Assembly: GCA_963204815.1 (NCBI GenBank)
Contig: CAUJHQ010000029.1
Coordinates: 62,001-126,000 of the forward strand
Origin: Pseudomonadota bacterium
Lineage (GTDB): Bacteria; Pseudomonadota; Gammaproteobacteria; Burkholderiales; Burkholderiaceae_C
Direction of reading: 5' to 3'
DNA: 64,000 nucleotides
Position 1 is the stretch's first letter; each line of letters opens with the position of its first letter. Made by a program: the position numbers and the translations under genes. This document shows, piece after piece, positions 15,674 to 24,106 of the stretch. The notes under the pieces were generated by a model. The model ran no database searches and had not been told where the DNA came from. It saw only the letters and a program-made list of their open reading frames with translations.

Positions 15674-18422
15674 CGGGTCGGGTCCTCGGCAGGGTCCCGA
15701 GCATGCGGCCGACACTCGCCGACCTGCGGGCCACGCGCGGGAAGTGGACGACGAAGCGCACGCCGCGGCCGACGTCGCTGTCGAGCGAGATCGTCCCGTC
15801 GAGCTGGCGCGTCACGATCTGGTTGACGATGTACAGGCCGAGGCCGCTGCCGCCCGCACCGCGGCGCGTGGTGAAGAAGGGCTCGAACACGCGCCCCTGC
15901 AATGCCGCGTCGATGCCGCGGCCGTCGTCGACGAGTTCGAGCCGCACGGCGTCGTCGTCCTCGTCGAGTTGCGCACGCACGGTGATGCGGCCGCCCGGGC
16001 GCTCGCCGCCGAAGGCGTGCTGCATGGAGTTGACGGCCAGATTCGTCACCACCTGCGCCAGCGCGACCGGGTAGCTTTCCAGCTCGATGCCCGGTGCGAT
16101 CTCGATCTGCACCTCAGCGCCGGCCTCCGCCAGGCGCGGCCGGAGGTCGCGCAGCGTGTCATCGACCAGTGCGCGCAGGTCGAAGCGGCGCCGCGTCTCG
16201 CTGATGCGGTCGACCGCGAGCTGCTTGAAGTTCAGCACCAGCTGCGCCACGCGCGTGGCGTTGGAGAGCAGCAGCCGCGCCGACTCGGCGGCATCGCGCA
16301 GGTAGGTCTCGCGCGCCGGTGCGTCGAAACGGCCCGCCTGCTGCAGCACCTGCGCCGCCGCGGTGCGGTCGCTCAGGTACGACGCCGTGCTGACCGAGAT
16401 GCCGACCGGCGTGTTGATCTCGTGCGCGACGCCCGCCACCAGGCCCCCCAGCGACGCCAGCTTCTCGGTCTCGACCAGGCTGGCGCGGGTACGCTCCAGG
16501 TGCTGAACCGATTCGAGCAGTTCGCGTTCGGACTGCTCCTGGCTCTCGTGCGACAGCACGATCCACCAGATGCCGAGCGACGCCACGACCAGCGTCGCGA
16601 CGTACAGGCGCGTCATCACGTGGACCAGGCTGTCGCGGTTCGTCACCTCGTGCAGGTCCATGAAGCGATAGGTCAGCAGGAATGCCGCGCCGAGCAGGGC
16701 GGCCGTGACGCTGAGCAGGCCGAGGAAGCGGCCGAAGCGGCGCAGCACGTGCGGCTGGAAGCGCCGTGGGCGGTCAGCGGCCGACGTGCCCGCGGCCACG
16801 CTCGACGGCGGGCGCTTGCAGAAGTCGTGGCAATGCAGCTCGAGCCCGCAGCACAGCGAGCACAGCGGCCCGCTGTAGAACGGGCAGTGCGTCATGTCGG
16901 GCGCCTCGTACTCGCGCTCGCAGATGCAGCACTCGACGAGCGTCGGTGCCGGCAGGCCGCGGAAGTGCTCGTCGCGCCGGGCGATGTAGTACCGGCCACG
17001 CGTCGCGTACGCGATGGCGATGGCCGACACGAACGACACCGCGAGCGCGATGAAGCCGAAGAACGCGCGCCCGGCGGCACCGAAGACGCCAGCGTAGGCC
17101 AGCAGCGCGACGACGGCGGCGATCACGGTGCCGCCGCAACCGACCGGATTGAAGTTGTAGAGGTGGCCGCGCTTGAACTCGATGTACGGCGGGCTGATGC
17201 CGGTGCGCTTGAGCACGACGAGGTCGGCGACGAGCGCGCCGATCCAGGCGATCGCGACCGTGGAGTACACCGAAAGCACCGCCTCCAGGGTCTCGAAGAT
17301 GCCCATCAGCGACAGCAGCAGCGCGATGACCACGTTGAACACCAGCCAGACCACGCGCCCCGGGTGGTAGTGCGCCAGGCGCACGAAGCAGTTCGACCAC
17401 GCGAGCGAGCCGCTGTAGGCGTTCGTCACGTTGATCTTGACCTGCGACACGGTGACGAAGATCGCCGCCAGCGCGAGCGCCAGCACCGGGTCGCCCACCA
17501 CCTGCCGGTAGGCGTGCACGAACATGTGCGCCGGTTCGACCGCCTGCGCCGCGCTGCTGCCCATGCGCAGCGCCAGCACCGCCAGCAGGCTGCCGGCGGT
17601 GACCTTCAACGCCCCGATGACGATCCAGCCCGGGCCGGCGGTGAGCATCGCCGTCCACCATGCGCGCCGGTTGACTGTGTTGCGGTCGGGCAGGAAGCGC
17701 AGGTAGTCGGCCTGTTCGCCGATCTGCGCCACGAGCGAGAACAGCACGCCCGAAGCGGCGCCGAACATCAGCAGGTTGATGCCGCTGCCGCTGCCGTCGA
17801 GCCCGGCGTAGGCGGTCCACTCGGTCAGCAGTGCCGGGTCCTTGGCGAGGATGTAGACGAAGGGCGCCACCAGCATCACCACCCAGACCGGCTGCGTCCA
17901 TGCCTGCAGCTTGTTGATCGAGGTGACCCCGAAGAACACCAGCGGGATGATGACGAGCGAGCACAGCAGGTAGCCGACCGCCAGGCTCAGGCCGAAGGCG
18001 AGTTGCAGCGCCTGCGCCCAGATGGCGGTCTCGATGGCAAAGAAGATGAAGGTGAACGAGGCGTAGATCAGCGACGTGATCGTCGAGCCGATGTAGCCGA
18101 AGCCGGCGCCGCGCGTGAGCAGGTCGATGTCGACGTTGGCGACACTGCACCAGTACGCGATGGGAAGGCTGACGACGAAGATCACGATCGAGACGATGAC
18201 GATCGCGAGCATCGCGTTCTGGAACCCGTAGCTGAGCGTGATGCTCGCCCCGATGGCTTCGAGCGCCAGGAACGAGATGCCGCCGAGCGCGGTGTTGGCC
18301 ACGGTCGCGGGCGACCAGCGCCGGTACGAGCTGGCGGCGTAGCGCAGCGCGTAGTCCTCGAGCGACTCCTTGGCCACCCATGACTGGTATTCGCGCTTGA
18401 CCCGCAGCATTGCCCGCGCCAC
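15663..18422 (-). CDS. NCS1-type permease fused to a histidine kinase
   Basis: A single 919-residue frame. Residues about 20-480 form a permease of the NCS1 type (nucleobase/hydantoin/allantoin transporters), with about 12 membrane segments. Residues about 497-540 hold a Cys/His-rich knot (ECCICEREYE, HCPFYSG, CSLCCG, CHDFC) that probably binds zinc. Two more membrane segments (about 560-630) follow, then a dimerisation domain with His667 (GVAHEINTPVG) and an ATPase with N (TNLAVNSMQHAF), G1 (DDGRGI) and G2 (GGSGLGLYI) boxes. It is an apparent transporter-sensor, comparable in logic to CbrA (SLC5 plus kinase). Adjacent amide genes suggest a nitrogen compound as signal; this is an inference. 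Confidence 0.9.
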   Translation of the reverse strand: MARAMLRVKREYQSWVAKESLEDYALRYAASSYRRWSPATVANTALGGISFLALEAIGASITLSYGFQNAMLAIVIVSIVIFVVSLPIAYWCSVANVDIDLLTRGAGFGYIGSTITSLIYASFTFIFFAIETAIWAQALQLAFGLSLAVGYLLCSLVIIPLVFFGVTSINKLQAWTQPVWVVMLVAPFVYILAKDPALLTEWTAYAGLDGSGSGINLLMFGAASGVLFSLVAQIGEQADYLRFLPDRNTVNRRAWWTAMLTAGPGWIVIGALKVTAGSLLAVLALRMGSSAAQAVEPAHMFVHAYRQVVGDPVLALALAAIFVTVSQVKINVTNAYSGSLAWSNCFVRLAHYHPGRVVWLVFNVVIALLLSLMGIFETLEAVLSVYSTVAIAWIGALVADLVVLKRTGISPPYIEFKRGHLYNFNPVGCGGTVIAAVVALLAYAGVFGAAGRAFFGFIALAVSFVSAIAIAYATRGRYYIARRDEHFRGLPAPTLVECCICEREYEAPDMTHCPFYSGPLCSLCCGLELHCHDFCKRPPSSVAAGTSAADRPRRFQPHVLRRFGRFLGLLSVTAALLGAAFLLTYRFMDLHEVTNRDSLVHVMTRLYVATLVVASLGIWWIVLSHESQEQSERELLESVQHLERTRASLVETEKLASLGGLVAGVAHEINTPVGISVSTASYLSDRTAAAQVLQQAGRFDAPARETYLRDAAESARLLLSNATRVAQLVLNFKQLAVDRISETRRRFDLRALVDDTLRDLRPRLAEAGAEVQIEIAPGIELESYPVALAQVVTNLAVNSMQHAFGGERPGGRITVRAQLDEDDDAVRLELVDDGRGIDAALQGRVFEPFFTTRRGAGGSGLGLYIVNQIVTRQLDGTISLDSDVGRGVRFVVHFPRVARRSASVGRMLGTLPRTRPDAP

Positions 18423-18531
18423 TCCCGTCGATGTGGGTTCACCGGAAGCAGCGAGCGTATCCCAACCGGCGTGCCGACCGACCCCTGTTTGACCGCATGC
18501 CGGGCCCCGGGGCGGGGCGGTCCATTGCCGA

Positions 18532-18559
18532 TTGACAGACGGACCGCTGCGGTGAGAAT
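18532..18559 (+). promoter_or_regulatory. Predicted sigma70 promoter of the LuxR-type gene
   Basis: A perfect -35 (TTGACA, 18532-18537), a 16-base spacer and a -10-like GAGAAT (18554-18559) point to transcription starting about 100 bases before the regulator ATG at 18667. It is based on sequence match only. Confidence 0.5.
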
Positions 18560-18666
18560 CCGACAGGCTTCACAGGTTCTGAGCCAGTGCCCGGGCCGCA
18601 ACATCAGCCCGCACCGCGCCGGCCGCAACCGACGCAGACGCGGCGCGCAAGCGGAGCTGAATCTTC

Positions 18667-19818
18667 ATGGCGAGGTCGAACACCGGTCCCGAAGGCATCC
18701 CAGCGACGGCGTCGCTGGTGCGCGCCATCCATGCCGCGGCGCTGAATGCCGGTGAATGGCCGTCGGTCCTGGAGCGCCTGCGCGCCCACCTGGACGCCCG
18801 CGTCGTCACGCTGGGGCGCCACGAGTTCGCCACCGGCTCGGATTCGTCGATGGTCGAATCGCCGGGCAGCCAGGCCTTCGGCATCGGCATGGCCGAGTTC
18901 TCGGCGCGCAACCCGTGGTTCCTCTCCAGCGACGACTACCTGCCGGGTCGCGTCATGACGGGCGACGAACTGATCAGCCACAACGACCTGCGCCGCACCG
19001 ACTTCTATCGTGGATTCCTGCAGCCGCGCGGCCTGCTGCACCTTTTGTGCGGCGTGGTCGACCAGCGCCCGCGCAGCGCCCACGTGCTGTCCGCCTACCG
19101 GGCCGAGACGCAGCCACCCTTCGACGCGCGCGAGAAGAGCGAACTCGCGAGCCTGCTCGACCACGTCACGTTGGCGCTGCAGGCCCAGTGGCGGTGGCAG
19201 GAGGCACACGAGCTGGCGCAGGCGCTGCTGGGTCTGTCGGACCACGACGCGAACCCCGCCATTCTCGTCACGGCCGACGGCGAGCCGATCTACAGCAATC
19301 CGGCTGCGCGCCTGCTGCTGGAGCGTCACCACGGCCTTCGGCTCGACGGCTCGCACGTGGTCGCCGCCAGTGCCGGCGAGCGGCGCCTGCTGAGCGAGAC
19401 CATCGCCCGCGTGGCACGCGAAGACGCCGTGCACGACAGCGCTGCTCCGGCGGTTCTGACGATCGCCAACACGCCGCCGCTGCCGCCGGTGGTGGTGGTG
19501 GTGCGGGCGGCCGGCCAGGTCTTCCGCCAGCATGTCGGCGCGCGCCGCGGTCTCGTGATGCTCGCGGTGCGAGGCAGCCATTCCGGGCACGACCCGGCGA
19601 CCTGCGTCTTCGCCCGCCAGTACGAGTTGACGGCAGCGCAGTCGAAGGTGAGCGCGCTGGTCTTCGCGGGCCAGTCGCTGTCGACGATCGCACAGTCGCT
19701 CAACCTCTCCGAGAACACGGTGCGCAGCCACCTGAAGCAGATCTTCCAGAAGACCGACACGCACGGTCAGATGGAACTCGTGCACCTGCACGCGCGCGTC
19801 TGCCCGACGCTGCCGTAG
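18667..19818 (+). CDS. LuxR-family transcriptional regulator
   Basis: A 383-residue protein. The last 65 residues are a LuxR helix-turn-helix (LTAAQSKVSALVFAGQSLST, then IAQSLNLSENTVRSHLKQIF). The N-terminal 300 residues carry no receiver domain and look like a PAS/GAF-type sensing region of unknown ligand. It is divergent from the permease-kinase gene. Binding sites are unproven, but the two TCAC/GTGA arrays flanking the cassette are candidates. A GGAG site precedes the ATG. Confidence 0.88.
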   Translation: MARSNTGPEGIPATASLVRAIHAAALNAGEWPSVLERLRAHLDARVVTLGRHEFATGSDSSMVESPGSQAFGIGMAEFSARNPWFLSSDDYLPGRVMTGDELISHNDLRRTDFYRGFLQPRGLLHLLCGVVDQRPRSAHVLSAYRAETQPPFDAREKSELASLLDHVTLALQAQWRWQEAHELAQALLGLSDHDANPAILVTADGEPIYSNPAARLLLERHHGLRLDGSHVVAASAGERRLLSETIARVAREDAVHDSAAPAVLTIANTPPLPPVVVVVRAAGQVFRQHVGARRGLVMLAVRGSHSGHDPATCVFARQYELTAAQSKVSALVFAGQSLSTIAQSLNLSENTVRSHLKQIFQKTDTHGQMELVHLHARVCPTLP

Positions 19819-19874
19819 CGGCCCGGCGCGGCGACATCGCTCCGGCGGCCTCACCGCCGAAGACGAGACCCGCC

Positions 19875-19924
19875 TCACCCGAATGGGTGAGGTCACGTCA
19901 CCTGCGACGGTGATGGCGACTCAC
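19875..19924. promoter_or_regulatory. Second array of alternating TCAC/GTGA half-sites
   Basis: Half-sites TCAC 19875, GTGA 19887, TCAC 19898, GTGA 19910 and TCAC 19921 are spaced 12, 11, 12 and 11 bases. An extra TCAC lies at 19893. The first pair lies in a perfect inverted repeat CCTCACCC-N4-GGGTGAGG (19874-19893). The array lies 192 bases before the ZIP-like gene and 56 bases after the regulator stop. It mirrors the array at 11607-11657 in order and spacing. Confidence 0.6.
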
Positions 19925-20116
19925 CCTGCAAGATGCCGCGACCCTGCCGCGCGCCGATGAGCCGGCGTGCCCGCGCAGAGGGATTCGACCTCGCGGCGCG
20001 CGGCCTACGATCCGGCATGCCGTCGCCACCGCGACTGCCGGTCGTCCTGCGTCGGGCAAGGTGACCGGCGCAGCCGCGGCCAGGACGACGACGGTGCTCG
20101 CGGGAGGGATCGCGCC

Positions 20117-20899
20117 ATGGGCGGCTTCGACGTCGTGCTGACTGCATGTCTGCTGGTGAATGCCGCCGGCCTCGGCGCCGCCGCGTTCGTGTTGTTGCGG
20201 CCGGGCGCCCGGCCGACAGGGCCGCGTCTGCTCAGCTTCTCGATGGGCGTGCTCGTCGGCACCGTGCTGCTCGAACTGCTGCCGCACCTGTGGGAGGCCA
20301 CGGGCAGCGCCGTCACCGTGGCCGCGATGTTCGCTGCCGCCCTGCTGGTGAGTTGGTGGCTCGACCGCGTGTGTCCCTGCGCCGGGCATCTGCCGGGCGA
20401 CGGCACCGACGGCCATGCCCGTCACCACGCGCCGGTGGCGCCGGCCCGCCGGGGCGCGCTGCTGTGGGTCGGCGACTTCGTGCACAGCGTCGTCGACGGC
20501 GCCGTCATCGGCGGCGCACTGGCGCTGGGGGTCGTGCCGGGCGGTGTGGCCACGATGGCGGTGGCGGTCCACGAAGTGCCGCGCCGCATTGCCGTCGTGA
20601 CGCTGCTCGTGCGCGCCGGGCACCGCCCGCTGCCGGCGTTGCTGATCACGGTCGGCACGGGCGGCGGCACCGTGGTCGGTGGGGCGCTCGTGTGGTGGTG
20701 GGCGCCGGCGATGTCGCTCGTGATGCCGGTCGCGCTCGCGCTGGCGGCGGCGGCCATGTTCTACGTCGCGCTCACGCACTCGTCGGGCCTGTCCGGTGCC
20801 GCATGGCGGCAGCGCTTCGCGGCCGAGCGGGCGCTGCCCTTCGTGGCGGGCCTGCTGATGATCCATTTGTCGCACCACGCACACGAACTGCTGGGTTGA
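20117..20899 (+). CDS. Divergent ZIP-family metal transporter-like membrane protein
   Basis: A 260-residue protein with about seven to eight hydrophobic segments. The ZIP signature of transmembrane helix 4 is recognisable (GDFVHSVVDGAVIGGAL), as is helix 5 (AVHEVPRRIAV). Compared with classical ZIP zinc/iron transporters, the helix 4 Asn after His is Ser and the second Glu of helix 5 is Arg. A His-rich loop (GTDGHARHHAP) lies between. Whether it moves metal is uncertain. The ATG has a GGGAGGGA site upstream. It lies downstream of the second half-site array, suggesting co-regulation with the amide genes. Confidence 0.75.
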   Translation: MGGFDVVLTACLLVNAAGLGAAAFVLLRPGARPTGPRLLSFSMGVLVGTVLLELLPHLWEATGSAVTVAAMFAAALLVSWWLDRVCPCAGHLPGDGTDGHARHHAPVAPARRGALLWVGDFVHSVVDGAVIGGALALGVVPGGVATMAVAVHEVPRRIAVVTLLVRAGHRPLPALLITVGTGGGTVVGGALVWWWAPAMSLVMPVALALAAAAMFYVALTHSSGLSGAAWRQRFAAERALPFVAGLLMIHLSHHAHELLG

Positions 20900-20900
20900 C

Positions 20901-21035
20901 GGCAAGCAGCGGCGGCGCGCGCAGCACATCTTCCGCATCGATCCGCAGCGCTGCCTGAACCGAGGTGCCGGCAAGCCGAAATTCGTTGCCGCCATCCTGG
21001 CGGGTCCGGCAAGCCAGGTCCGGGCCGCGGTCGAG
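20901..21035 (+). pseudogene. Relic of a transposase C-terminus
   Basis: The frame beginning at 20901, directly after the ZIP-like stop, translates to a segment including QHIFRIDPQRC, LNRGAGKPKFVAAIL and AGP. This matches by eye the zinc-ribbon tail of Y-transposases of the IS91-like type (pattern FxIDxxxC-x2-CGxG-x-K-x4-AAI-x3-P), but the second Cys is Arg. No other part of a transposase and no element ends are visible. It is therefore a decayed fragment marking an old insertion or deletion. Confidence 0.5.
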
Positions 21036-21039
21036 CGAC

Positions 21040-21378
21040 CTATCCCAGCTGCTCCGCGAACCGCGACGCCGTGCGCCGGTAGCTCGCGCGCCCGCCCGGC
21101 ACGGTCGCGAAGATGCGCTGCCACTCGGCGCTGCCCAGCACCTCGGGCAGGCGGCGGCGGCGCTCGGCCATGTCGGCCCAGCGGATGATCCAGGTCACGT
21201 TCGGCGGGCCCAGCGGGTCCGGCGTGCCGGTGCCTTCGGGCGCGTCGGCGGTGGCGTACCAGAAGCCGACGACGTCGAGCGCGGCCTTCAGGTACGGGAT
21301 GCCCTCGGCCGCGGCCCAGCGCCGGAAGTCGGCGAAGACCGCCGGGTCGACGTGGTAGTGGCGCACCTCGTACAGCAC
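21040..21378 (-). CDS. NIPSNAP family protein
   Basis: A 112-residue protein starting at a GTG with a GAGGAGA site 8-10 bases upstream. The N-terminus MLYEVRHYHV and the block WIIRWADMAERRRRLPEVLG are typical of the NIPSNAP dimeric ferredoxin-like fold. These small proteins accompany catabolic operons; a biochemical role is not established. It starts 12 bases after the ThDP enzyme stop and is the last gene of the leftward operon from 26099. Confidence 0.8.
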   Translation of the reverse strand: MLYEVRHYHVDPAVFADFRRWAAAEGIPYLKAALDVVGFWYATADAPEGTGTPDPLGPPNVTWIIRWADMAERRRRLPEVLGSAEWQRIFATVPGGRASYRRTASRFAEQLG

Positions 21379-21389
21379 CGGCCGTCTCC

Positions 21390-23120
21390 TCAGCGCCGCT
21401 GCGGAATGCTCTCGTAGTACGGGATCACGACGTCGCCCTCGGCGATCGGCTTCAGCATGAAGTTGACGCGCGGGTGCGTGCACGAAGGATCGGTGTGCAC
21501 GTCGATCAGCGCCGGGCGGCCGCTGTCCAGCGCGCGCTGCATCGCCGGCGCCACGTCGGCGGCGCGCTTCACGGTCTCGGCGTGGCAGCCGAAGCCCTCG
21601 GCGATGCGGGCGTACGAGGTCTCGTCGCTCAGCCGGCTGATGGCGTCGTAGTCCTCGCCGTAGAGCAGCTGCTGGCCGTGCAGCGACATGCCCCAGACGC
21701 GGTTGTTCAGCACCACGGTGACGATGGGCAGCCGGCGCCGCACCATCGTGTCGAGGTCCTGCAGGTGGAAGCCCACCGCGCCGTCGCCGGCGATCTGCAC
21801 CACACGCTTGCCGGGGCGCGCGAGCTGCGCGCCGATGGCGAAGCCCATGCCGGCGCCGAGCAGGCCGAGGTAGCCGTTGTTGATGTACTGGCCCGGGCCG
21901 TCGACGCGGATCGAGTGCGCGGCCCACAGGCCCGACTCGCCGCCGTCGAGCACGTAGCTCGCGCTCGGGCCGGCAACGTCGATGACGGCCTTGGCGGCGT
22001 GGAAGGGGTGGATGCCGTGCGCGAGCTCCGCGGTGGTGTGCTGGCGCGCGTGGCCGTTCTTCGCGTCGGTGGCGCTGCGCGCCCACGCGCTCCAGTCGGG
22101 CCAGCGCGCGCCTTCGCTGGCCGCGAGCAGCGCTTCGATGGCGGAGCCGCAGTCGGCGGCGATCGGCACGTCGATGTCGCGGATGCGGCCGATCTCTTCC
22201 GCGTCGGCCAGCACGTGGATCAGCTTCGCCGCCTTCGGCAGCACCAGCGGCCGGCGGCCGCCGAGCGCCATGCCCGCCTTGGCGCCGAGGATCAGCACCA
22301 CGTCGGGCGCCTGGCCCGCGGCCTGCAGCGCGCCCAGGTTGGCGGCTTCGCTGCCGTACAGCGGGTGGTCCCAGGGCAGCATGCCGAAGGCGCGGCCGTT
22401 GACGAAGACGGGGATGCCGGCACGTTCGGCGAACGTGCGCAGCACGACTTCGCACTGCGCGAAGCGCGCTTCGCCGCCGCACACGATGACCGGCCGTGCC
22501 GCGCCGCGCAGCAGCGCCAGCGCGGCCTGCACCTCGGCCGGCGCCGGGGCCGGCCGCGGGTGTGTCGACAGCCCGGCCGGCAACGTGACCTCGGCCTCGC
22601 GCACCGGCATGTGCATGACGTCGATCGGCACCTCGATCAGCACCGCGCCGCGGCGGCCGGTGGTGGCCTTGCGGATGGCCATCGCCAGCAGATCGGGCAC
22701 GCGTTCTGGGTTCGTGATGCGGTGCGCCCACTTGACGCCCGGCGTCGCCATCGCCACCTGGTCGAAACCGCCCTGCAGCGAACCGCATTCGGCCTCGCGC
22801 AGCGGCGGTGCGCCGACGATGAAGAGCGTGGGCACGCCGTCGAGCTGCGCGTTCACCATCGCGGGGATCGCGTTCAGGTAGCCCGGCCCGGCGGTGACCA
22901 CGCACACGCCCAGGCGGCCGGTGGTGCGCGCGTGGCCTTCGGCGGCATGGCCGGCGGTGGCCTCGTGGCGGAAGTCGACCAGCTCCAGCGCGTGCCGGCG
23001 GCAGCCGCGGTAGAAGGCCTCGAGGTGGCCGCCGTGCAGCGCGAACACGCGCTCCACGCCGGCGGCCTTGAGGGTGCGGGCGATCAGTTCGCCGCCATCG
23101 GTGCGGGGGTCGTCGGCCAT
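21390..23120 (-). CDS. Thiamine diphosphate-dependent enzyme of the acetolactate synthase-like family
   Basis: A 576-residue protein with the three-domain layout of ThDP decarboxylases/ligases. The N-terminal pyrimidine-binding domain has Glu53 in FRHEATAG. A central domain follows, then a C-terminal PP domain with the GDG...NN cofactor motif (GDGAVGFHLQDLDT to VVLNNRVWGM). It is not a typical acetolactate synthase, because the usual HEQ is HEA and no regulatory subunit is adjacent. Neighbouring dehydrogenase, SDR and binding-protein genes suggest cleavage or formation of a 2-hydroxy- or 2-keto-acid. The substrate is unknown. Confidence 0.85.
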   Translation of the reverse strand: MADDPRTDGGELIARTLKAAGVERVFALHGGHLEAFYRGCRRHALELVDFRHEATAGHAAEGHARTTGRLGVCVVTAGPGYLNAIPAMVNAQLDGVPTLFIVGAPPLREAECGSLQGGFDQVAMATPGVKWAHRITNPERVPDLLAMAIRKATTGRRGAVLIEVPIDVMHMPVREAEVTLPAGLSTHPRPAPAPAEVQAALALLRGAARPVIVCGGEARFAQCEVVLRTFAERAGIPVFVNGRAFGMLPWDHPLYGSEAANLGALQAAGQAPDVVLILGAKAGMALGGRRPLVLPKAAKLIHVLADAEEIGRIRDIDVPIAADCGSAIEALLAASEGARWPDWSAWARSATDAKNGHARQHTTAELAHGIHPFHAAKAVIDVAGPSASYVLDGGESGLWAAHSIRVDGPGQYINNGYLGLLGAGMGFAIGAQLARPGKRVVQIAGDGAVGFHLQDLDTMVRRRLPIVTVVLNNRVWGMSLHGQQLLYGEDYDAISRLSDETSYARIAEGFGCHAETVKRAADVAPAMQRALDSGRPALIDVHTDPSCTHPRVNFMLKPIAEGDVVIPYYESIPQRR

Positions 23121-23161
23121 GTTCGTGTCCGTTCGTGAAAGGGAAGGACGCCGCGGCGCGC

Positions 23162-24106
23162 TCAGGCGTCGAAGCGGAAGACGGTCTTGATGCGCCCGGC
23201 CGGCGCGCGGCCGGCCAGCACGTCGCGCACAGCGCGGTCGGCTTCGGCGAAGGGCACGGCCTCGGCCCAGGGGGCGTCGATCGAGCGCACGAGCTCGATC
23301 GCCTCGGCGAACTCGGCCTCGGTGTAGGCGAAGCAGCCGGCGAGCGTGCGGTCGCCGACGATCAGCGAGGCGGCCGACAACGCCAGCGTGTCGTCGTGCA
23401 GGCCGATCAGCGCGACGCTGCCGCCCGGGCGGGTGGCGGCGAGCGCGTCGCGCCGCGTCTGCTCGGTGCCGGCGGCGTCGAAGACGGCGTCGTAGGCGCC
23501 TTCGAGCCGCGGCCCCACGCGCCGCGCACCGGCGGCAAGCGCGTGCTCGCAGCGTGCCGGCACGGGGTCGACGACGTCGATGCCCTGCACGCCGCGCTGC
23601 ACCAGCACGTGCAGCAGGCTCATGCCGACCGAGCCGGCGCCGATGACGGCCACGTTCTCCAGCGGCCGCCCGGCACGCTGCCAGGCGTGCACGCCGTTGG
23701 CCACCGGCTCGACGAGCGCGGCCTGCAGCGGCGTCAGCCCGGGCGCCGGCACCGCGTTGCGGCGCGGCACCACGACCCACTGCGCGAAACCACCCGGCTG
23801 GCGGAAGCCCAGCACGCGCCGCTGCGGGCAGATGTGCGTGAGGCCGCGCGCGCACAGCGCGCACTGGCCGCAGGCGAGCATCGGGTTGACGACGACGAAG
23901 CGGCCGTCGTCCAGCGTTCCGCCGAACTCGTGCCCCAGCACCAGCGGCGGCGGCACCGACGAGACGCCGGTCGCCATCACGTGCAGGTCCGACCCGCACA
24001 GGCCGGCGGCGGACACGCGCACGCGCAGCTCGCCGGGCAGCGGCAGCGGGTCGGGCCGCTCTTCGAGCGCGACCTCGCGCGCGCCGCGGTAGACCAGCGC
24101 CTTCAT
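23162..24106 (-). CDS. Zinc-dependent alcohol dehydrogenase (MDR family)
   Basis: A 314-residue medium-chain dehydrogenase. Catalytic zinc ligands are visible in LCGSDLH and GHEFGG. The four structural zinc cysteines lie in CGQCALCARGLTHIC, and the NAD(P) fold glycines in GAGSVGMSLL. It resembles threonine/polyol dehydrogenases. It is slightly short (relatives are about 340), with compact loops. Its ATG overlaps the SDR stop (ATGA), so the two oxidoreductases are translationally coupled. The substrate cannot be read from the sequence. Confidence 0.87.
   Translation of the reverse strand: MKALVYRGAREVALEERPDPLPLPGELRVRVSAAGLCGSDLHVMATGVSSVPPPLVLGHEFGGTLDDGRFVVVNPMLACGQCALCARGLTHICPQRRVLGFRQPGGFAQWVVVPRRNAVPAPGLTPLQAALVEPVANGVHAWQRAGRPLENVAVIGAGSVGMSLLHVLVQRGVQGIDVVDPVPARCEHALAAGARRVGPRLEGAYDAVFDAAGTEQTRRDALAATRPGGSVALIGLHDDTLALSAASLIVGDRTLAGCFAYTEAEFAEAIELVRSIDAPWAEAVPFAEADRAVRDVLAGRAPAGRIKTVFRFDA

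Noticed and set aside
15663-18422. The permease-kinase as two genes joined by error
   Set aside because: The linker keeps frame through a Cys/His knot and two membrane segments, with no internal start site or codon-use break visible.
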